From: Campylobacterota bacterium
GTDB lineage: Bacteria > Campylobacterota > Campylobacteria > Campylobacterales > Sulfurovaceae
NCBI GenBank assembly: GCA_003646505.1
Contig: QMKT01000013.1
Location: 1 to 18,171, forward strand
Direction of reading: 5' to 3'
Length of the DNA stretch: 18,171 nt
Shown in pieces: positions 14,871 through 18,171 of the stretch. How positions within the stretch are numbered: the stretch's first letter is position 1; every line of letters starts with the position of its first letter. The translations under genes were made by a program, and so were the position numbers. The notes under the pieces were generated by a model. It saw only the letters and a program-made list of their open reading frames with translations, had not been told where the DNA came from and made no database searches.

Positions 14871-15203
14871 ATGAAAATACTGGTCGAATATTTGAATCAT
14901 AAAAATATTATTTTTAAATCATTGAAAGAGATACTGCCAAAGGATCTGGGGTCACGTAAAAAAGTTTCCCTCTATTTAGGCGTTGATCTTAAAGGGTATT
15001 ATGCCTTAGTGATGTCTCTTGAAAAAAAAAGCAGAGTACTTCGTAAAGAAGCTGAAGATCTTATGGATTTATATGAAAAAGTAGAACAGTATATTGATTC
15101 TAAGGTGACTAAAAAATATATTATGATCAAAGCCCCTCTTTGTTCCAAGGCAAAAGCAATGTTGGAAGAAAATGGATGGAAGGTTTGGCATGAACCTGAA
15201 TGA
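14871..15203 (+). CDS. Small basic protein of unknown function
   Basis: 110 residues, lysine-rich, with no signal peptide or membrane segment. Predicted alternation of strands and helices: KVSLYLGVDLKGYYALVMSLEKKSR (a beta pair, about 31-55), a helix with EAEDLMDLYEKVEQYIDS (about 60-77), then KKYIMIKAPLCSKAKAMLEENGWKVWHE (strand-helix-strand, about 81-108). The mixed alpha/beta pattern, basic surface and fixed position between the recombinase and coaX are the only clues; I do not recognise the family. AAAGGTG lies eight bases before the ATG. Its 3' end overlaps the proposed coaX start by 14 bases, so the two are probably cotranslated. Confidence 0.78.
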   Translation: MKILVEYLNHKNIIFKSLKEILPKDLGSRKKVSLYLGVDLKGYYALVMSLEKKSRVLRKEAEDLMDLYEKVEQYIDSKVTKKYIMIKAPLCSKAKAMLEENGWKVWHEPE

Positions 15204-15825
15204 TAATGTTTTGCTGGCAGATATAGGCAATACCTATTTTCATGTGTATGACGGTACTCATGTAGAACATCTTTTATATGAAGATGCCCTTGTCAAGTAT
15301 CAGGATAAAGTACTTTATTATATTTCAGTCAACCATCATCTTGGCGCGCAGATAGAAAAAGTAGTACTTTGGAAAAATATCTCTTCCTTGATCAGTATAG
15401 AAGGTGAATATGAAACGATGGGAGTAGACAGAAAAGCATTATGTATAAGTCACCACAGTGGGGTATTTATAGATGCAGGTTCTGCTATAACCGTTGATGT
15501 AGTAGAAAAGGGTGTGTATATGGGGGGCTTTATATTACCGGGTTTAAAAGCTTATGTAGAAAGTTATAAGTCTATTTCATCTGTGTTGGATATAGTGCTA
15601 AATAAAGAGCTCAAACTGGAGCACCTGCCCATCACAACTAAAGATGGGATAAGCTATGGTATAATCGCGTCTATAAAAGCACTCATAGACCAACAACGTG
15701 AAGGTAAAACACTCTACTTTACGGGTGGGGACGGTAAGTTTCTCTCTTCCTTTTTTGAAGAGGTGATCTACGATGAAATGTTGGTATTTAATGGGATGCA
15801 ACAAGCGATAATGAATAAGGGTTGA
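15190..15825 (+). CDS. coaX: Type III pantothenate kinase CoaX
   Basis: 211 residues from ATG 15190. The enzyme phosphorylates pantothenate, the first step of coenzyme A synthesis, and belongs to the ASKHA (acetate kinase/Hsp70/actin) superfamily. Visible motifs are the phosphate-1 loop DIGNT (11-15), the GxDR motif MGVDR (77-81), the second acidic site DAGSAITVD (95-103), GGFILPGL (112-119) and the adenosine-loop TGGDG (178-182). The type III enzyme is the usual pantothenate kinase of Campylobacterota. An upstream in-frame ATG at 15172 exists, but GGAAGG at 15178-15183 sits six bases before 15190, so I prefer the shorter form. The protein is slightly short for the family, which commonly runs to about 205-260 residues. 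Confidence 0.9.
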   Translation: MNLNDNVLLADIGNTYFHVYDGTHVEHLLYEDALVKYQDKVLYYISVNHHLGAQIEKVVLWKNISSLISIEGEYETMGVDRKALCISHHSGVFIDAGSAITVDVVEKGVYMGGFILPGLKAYVESYKSISSVLDIVLNKELKLEHLPITTKDGISYGIIASIKALIDQQREGKTLYFTGGDGKFLSSFFEEVIYDEMLVFNGMQQAIMNKG

Positions 15826-15826
15826 C

Positions 15827-16447
15827 ATGTTAACAGTAGCACTTCCAAAAGGAAGAATAGCAGAGCAGACATTAGAGATATTTGCAGAGATCTTCGGCGG
15901 AGAATTTAAGTTTGAAGGTAGAGAACTCATTTTGGATATGGGTGAATTTCGTTTTTTAAATGTGCGTAATCAGGATGTACCAACGTATGTTGAACATGGC
16001 GCAGCAGACATTGGTGTGGTAGGACTTGATGTTATCACTGAGAAAGAACTCGATATCATTCAGCTTCTTGATATGCAGCTGGGTAAATGTAAAGTGGCTA
16101 TCGGTATTAAGAATGAAGATGAGCTTGACTGGTCCCGCCCTAACATCAAAGTAGCGACTAAGATGGTGAACATCACTAAAAATTACTTTGCTAAAAAAGC
16201 AGTGGGTGTTGAAGTCGTTAAACTGTATGGCTCCATAGAACTTGCACCTCTTGTAGGTTTGGCAGATGCCATTGTTGATATTGTTGAGACAGGTTCAACA
16301 ATGAGAGAAAACGGATTGAAAGTCGCTGAAGATATTATGGATTCTTCTGCACATCTCATCTCAAACAAAAATAGTTTTTATGCAAAAAAAGAAGAGATTC
16401 TCTCTTTGTATGAAAAAATAAAAACTGTTGTAGAAAGCCGTGGCTAA
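15827..16447 (+). CDS. hisG: ATP phosphoribosyltransferase catalytic subunit, short form HisG(S)
   Basis: A 206-residue enzyme that condenses ATP with PRPP, the first committed step of histidine synthesis. The N-terminus LTVALPKGRIAEQT, the GVVGLDVI segment (63-70) and the PRPP-binding DIVETGST (151-158) are characteristic. The protein ends at residue 206, without the roughly 80-residue C-terminal ACT-like regulatory domain of long HisG. Short HisG works as a hetero-octamer with HisZ, which supplies regulation; HisZ is not in this window. AAGGG lies five bases before the ATG, which is one base after the coaX stop. The gene overlaps the methyltransferase by eight bases. Confidence 0.95.
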   Translation: MLTVALPKGRIAEQTLEIFAEIFGGEFKFEGRELILDMGEFRFLNVRNQDVPTYVEHGAADIGVVGLDVITEKELDIIQLLDMQLGKCKVAIGIKNEDELDWSRPNIKVATKMVNITKNYFAKKAVGVEVVKLYGSIELAPLVGLADAIVDIVETGSTMRENGLKVAEDIMDSSAHLISNKNSFYAKKEEILSLYEKIKTVVESRG

Positions 16448-17147
16448 TACTACTTCAGACTCCCTTGATCTCTACGCCAAAGTAGAGGATCTTCTTGGTG
16501 TTAAAGAGGCTGCTCCGAGTCTTTATGCCCATTACCTTCTTTTTTTAAACTCTGTAGATTTTGAAAAGCTCTTGGATGTGGGCTGTGGTTCCGGAGATTT
16601 TTTGCGTCAAATGCAAGATGCTTTGGATATTTCTCATGTGAAAGGGATTGATCTAAGTCCTCTCATGGTAGCGAAAACAGCCCTACAAGGGATAGATGCA
16701 GAGTGTGTAAACCTCTGTGATCTAAATGACTCTTACGACGTCATCACCGCTGTTTTTGATATGTTAAACTACTTAGACACTGAATCCCTAAAAATCTTTT
16801 TAAACTGTGTAAAAAACCATTTAAATGAAGGGGGTCTCTTCCTTTGTGATATCAATACCTATTATGGTTTTGAGAATGTTGCAGTGGGATCTTTCATTGT
16901 AGATGATGGAGCACGGTTTTTAACCGTAGACAGTGATTTTGAAAAGGGTGAATACATTTCAGAGTTCACTTTATTTGAAAAAGAAAATAACTATTTTAAA
17001 AAGTCACAAGAGACTATTAAACAGTATCATCACACGATAGAGGATATAGTACAATTCAGTGGATTGGAACTTGTTGTAAATGATGAGGTAAAGTTATATG
17101 ATTTTGAGGAAGCAGATAAAGTATTTTTAGTACTTAAAAAAGGTTAA
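16440..17147 (+). CDS. Class I SAM-dependent methyltransferase, substrate unknown
   Basis: 235 residues. The SAM-binding core shows motif I DVGCGSGDF (46-54), an acidic ribose-binding site GIDLSPLMV (69-77), motif II/post II VITAVFDMLNYL (101-112) and motif III HLNEGGLFLCDINT (127-140). The rest carries a small insert typical of small-molecule methyltransferases (VGSFIVDDGARFLTVDSDFEKGEYISEF). The GTG start overlaps hisG by eight bases with little Shine-Dalgarno signal, so translation is probably coupled. The nearest family by eye is the generic methyltransferase-25/11 group. The histidine operon position does not define a substrate. It is the last gene of the plus-strand block. Confidence 0.85.
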   Translation: MANTTSDSLDLYAKVEDLLGVKEAAPSLYAHYLLFLNSVDFEKLLDVGCGSGDFLRQMQDALDISHVKGIDLSPLMVAKTALQGIDAECVNLCDLNDSYDVITAVFDMLNYLDTESLKIFLNCVKNHLNEGGLFLCDINTYYGFENVAVGSFIVDDGARFLTVDSDFEKGEYISEFTLFEKENNYFKKSQETIKQYHHTIEDIVQFSGLELVVNDEVKLYDFEEADKVFLVLKKG

Positions 17148-17168
17148 AAGGGGAAGTTTGTTTGAAGT

Positions 17169-17196
17169 CAAAGTCCATCTTAAGAGATGGGCTTTG
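17169..17196. terminator. Bidirectional hairpin between convergent genes
   Basis: A 12-base-pair stem with one G-T wobble: arms CAAAGTCCATCT and AGATGGGCTTTG around a TAAG loop. It lies 22 bases after the methyltransferase stop and 20 bases beyond the rpsR stop, where a shared terminator is expected. Neither side has a long T run, so it may act with Rho or as an mRNA end-stabiliser. Confidence 0.55.
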
Positions 17197-17216
17197 AAAA
17201 GAGTGGGCTTTAAAAC

Positions 17217-17480
17217 CTATCTTACGTTTTCGAATGGATTTTCAACAACATTCTTTCTATCTACGATATAAGGGATAAGTGCTGTTTGTCTAGCTCTTTT
17301 GATCGCTATAGTTACAAGCTCTTGGTGACGTTTACAGTTACCTGTAAGTCTTCTTGGCATAATTTTAAATCTCTCACTAAGTGAGAATTTAAGTTGTCCC
17401 AATTCTTTGTAGTCTATAAACTCTACTTTTGTTTCGCAATATTTACAAAATCTTTTTTTAAATTTTCTTCTTTCTGCCAT
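17217..17480 (-). CDS. rpsR: 30S ribosomal protein S18
   Basis: 87 residues, a small-subunit protein that pairs with S6 on the 16S rRNA platform. The core [36 protein letters not shown] and [14 protein letters not shown] is typical. A full metal-ligand set is kept (C12, C15, C49, H52), so this is the zinc-containing form; many S18 proteins have lost these residues. GGAGAACACC before the ATG supports the start. It is the last gene of the minus-strand rpsF-ssb-rpsR operon, nine bases after ssb. Confidence 0.97.
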   Translation of the reverse strand: MAERRKFKKRFCKYCETKVEFIDYKELGQLKFSLSERFKIMPRRLTGNCKRHQELVTIAIKRARQTALIPYIVDRKNVVENPFENVR

Positions 17481-17489
17481 GGTGTTCTC

Positions 17490-17987
17490 CTAAAATGGTA
17501 TTTCATCTTCATTGATGTCAATTTCTGGAATAGTTGACGTAGGTTGTGGTGCAGCTTTTGGTGCCGATGGTGCAGGTTGGCTATAGTTGTTTTGTGCAGG
17601 AGCAGAATAATTTGATCCGCCTTGTTGACTATATCCGTTACCACCCATAGGTGCTGCTTCGTCTTTACTTCCTAGCATTTGAAGGTTTTCCACTGTTACC
17701 GAGTGTCTACTTCTTTTGCTTCCATCTTGTGCTGTCCACTGATCTAGCTTCAATCTTCCATCTACTAAAACTTTGCTACCTTTACGTAAGTACTGATTTG
17801 CAATTTCAGCAGTTCTACCAAAAAAAGTAAGGTCTACAAAGAGCACTTCTTCTTTTTGTTCACCAGTTGCAGATTTGAATTTACGTGAAGTTGCGATGGC
17901 AGTATTACCAATGGCAGATCCACTTTGTGTATATTTAATCTCAATATCTCTAGTGAGGTTTCCGGCTAAAATAATCTTGTTGTACAT
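17490..17987 (-). CDS. ssb: Single-stranded DNA-binding protein SSB
   Basis: A 165-residue tetrameric-type SSB. The OB fold covers about residues 1-108 (MYNKIILAGNLTRDIEIKY, VDLTFFGRTAEIANQYLRKGSKVLVDGRL, LDQWTAQDGSKRSRHSV). A flexible linker rich in Gly, Asn, Gln, Ser, Ala and Pro runs to about 150, and the acidic tip NEDEIPF at the C-terminus recruits repair and replication partners. AGGAGC lies just before the ATG. It sits between rpsF and rpsR, the classic bacterial arrangement, and is therefore likely transcribed from the rpsF promoter beyond the window edge. Confidence 0.96.
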   Translation of the reverse strand: MYNKIILAGNLTRDIEIKYTQSGSAIGNTAIATSRKFKSATGEQKEEVLFVDLTFFGRTAEIANQYLRKGSKVLVDGRLKLDQWTAQDGSKRSRHSVTVENLQMLGSKDEAAPMGGNGYSQQGGSNYSAPAQNNYSQPAPSAPKAAPQPTSTIPEIDINEDEIPF

Positions 17988-18012
17988 AAGGTTGCTCCTA
18001 ATCTATGGTTGA

Positions 18013-18171
18013 TTATGCTTCTTTAGCTTCTGTTGCAGGCGCTGCTGCTTCAGGTGCTTTCGTCTCTGCTACAGGTGTTTCTGCTTCAGGTGCTTTTGTT
18101 TCAGGTGCTTTTGTTTCTGCTGCAAGTGTAGCTTTTTTGTTTGCTGCTGCAACAAGTTTATCAAAATGCGC
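18013..18171 (-). CDS. rpsF: 30S ribosomal protein S6, C-terminal part (partial at window edge)
   Basis: The last 52 codons of a gene read on the minus strand, running off the right end of the window. The start of the visible part (AHFDKLVAAANKK) would follow the conserved S6 core, which lies outside. The remainder is a low-complexity tail of Ala, Pro, Glu, Lys and Thr with repeats of the type ETKAPE (at least three). S6 identity is inferred from position upstream of ssb and rpsR and from the extended C-terminal tail known for many S6 proteins. The stop is 25 bases before the ssb start. Confidence 0.8.
   Translation of the reverse strand, partial: AHFDKLVAAANKKATLAAETKAPETKAPEAETPVAETKAPEAAAPATEAKEA

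Noticed and set aside
15598..15930. 110-codon minus-strand frame across coaX and hisG
   Set aside because: It is antisense to two well-supported conserved genes, and its translation is of unusual composition with no motif.
17423..17644. Out-of-frame 73-codon minus-strand frame in ssb/rpsR
   Set aside because: It is a shadow produced by the Gln/Asn-rich linker of ssb read in another frame; both real genes are clear.

Overview
The window is a compact, AT-rich bacterial chromosome segment, almost certainly from a Campylobacterota (Epsilonproteobacteria) member, most likely a free-living Sulfurovum/Sulfurimonas-like organism. This rests on the order aminotransferase - small gene - murC - (insert) - mutS2, which from memory resembles the H. 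pylori HP0624-HP0621 neighbourhood, on a non-regulated short HisG, on an rpsF-ssb-rpsR operon, and on protein sequence character. I could run no database search.

Layout. (1) 1-426: the last codons of an upstream gene and a small multi-pass membrane protein. (2) 581-5596: a tightly packed unit encoding OvoA (iron-dependent histidine-cysteine sulfoxide synthase fused to an N-methyltransferase), a PLP beta-lyase probably acting as OvoB (together a complete ovothiol pathway), and a penicillin-binding protein 4-type carboxypeptidase with a C-terminal SPOR domain. (3) 5655-8692: an aminotransferase (DapC-like), an acidic unknown protein and MurC, with 0-1 nt junctions; this unit plausibly links meso-diaminopimelate supply to peptidoglycan precursor synthesis. 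(4) 8783-9997: a secreted seven-repeat beta-propeller with its own promoter and a strong leader dyad. (5) 10028-12250: MutS2. (6) 12311-13902: a single-pass membrane protein and an overlapping beta-propeller lipoprotein, reminiscent of the YfgM-BamB pair. (7) 14028-17147: a Xer-type tyrosine recombinase, a small unknown protein, CoaX, HisG(short) and a SAM methyltransferase. (8) 17217-18171, minus strand: rpsR, ssb and the 3' end of rpsF, convergent with block 7.

The least explained signal is an intergenic element present twice in the same orientation (436-507 and 13945-14022). Each copy has an 11-bp-arm hairpin with a 3-nt loop, a spacer, and a 39-nt module carrying three heptamers at identical spacing and a CTAG-centred palindrome ending in TTTT. 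The two copies differ by paired, compensatory changes, so the structure rather than the sequence seems to be kept. One copy abuts the recombinase gene; the other precedes ovoA. I do not recognise the family.

Start-codon use is unusually rich in GTG/TTG. No IS element, CRISPR array, tRNA or rRNA was seen, and no gene-free stretch exceeds about 155 bases.
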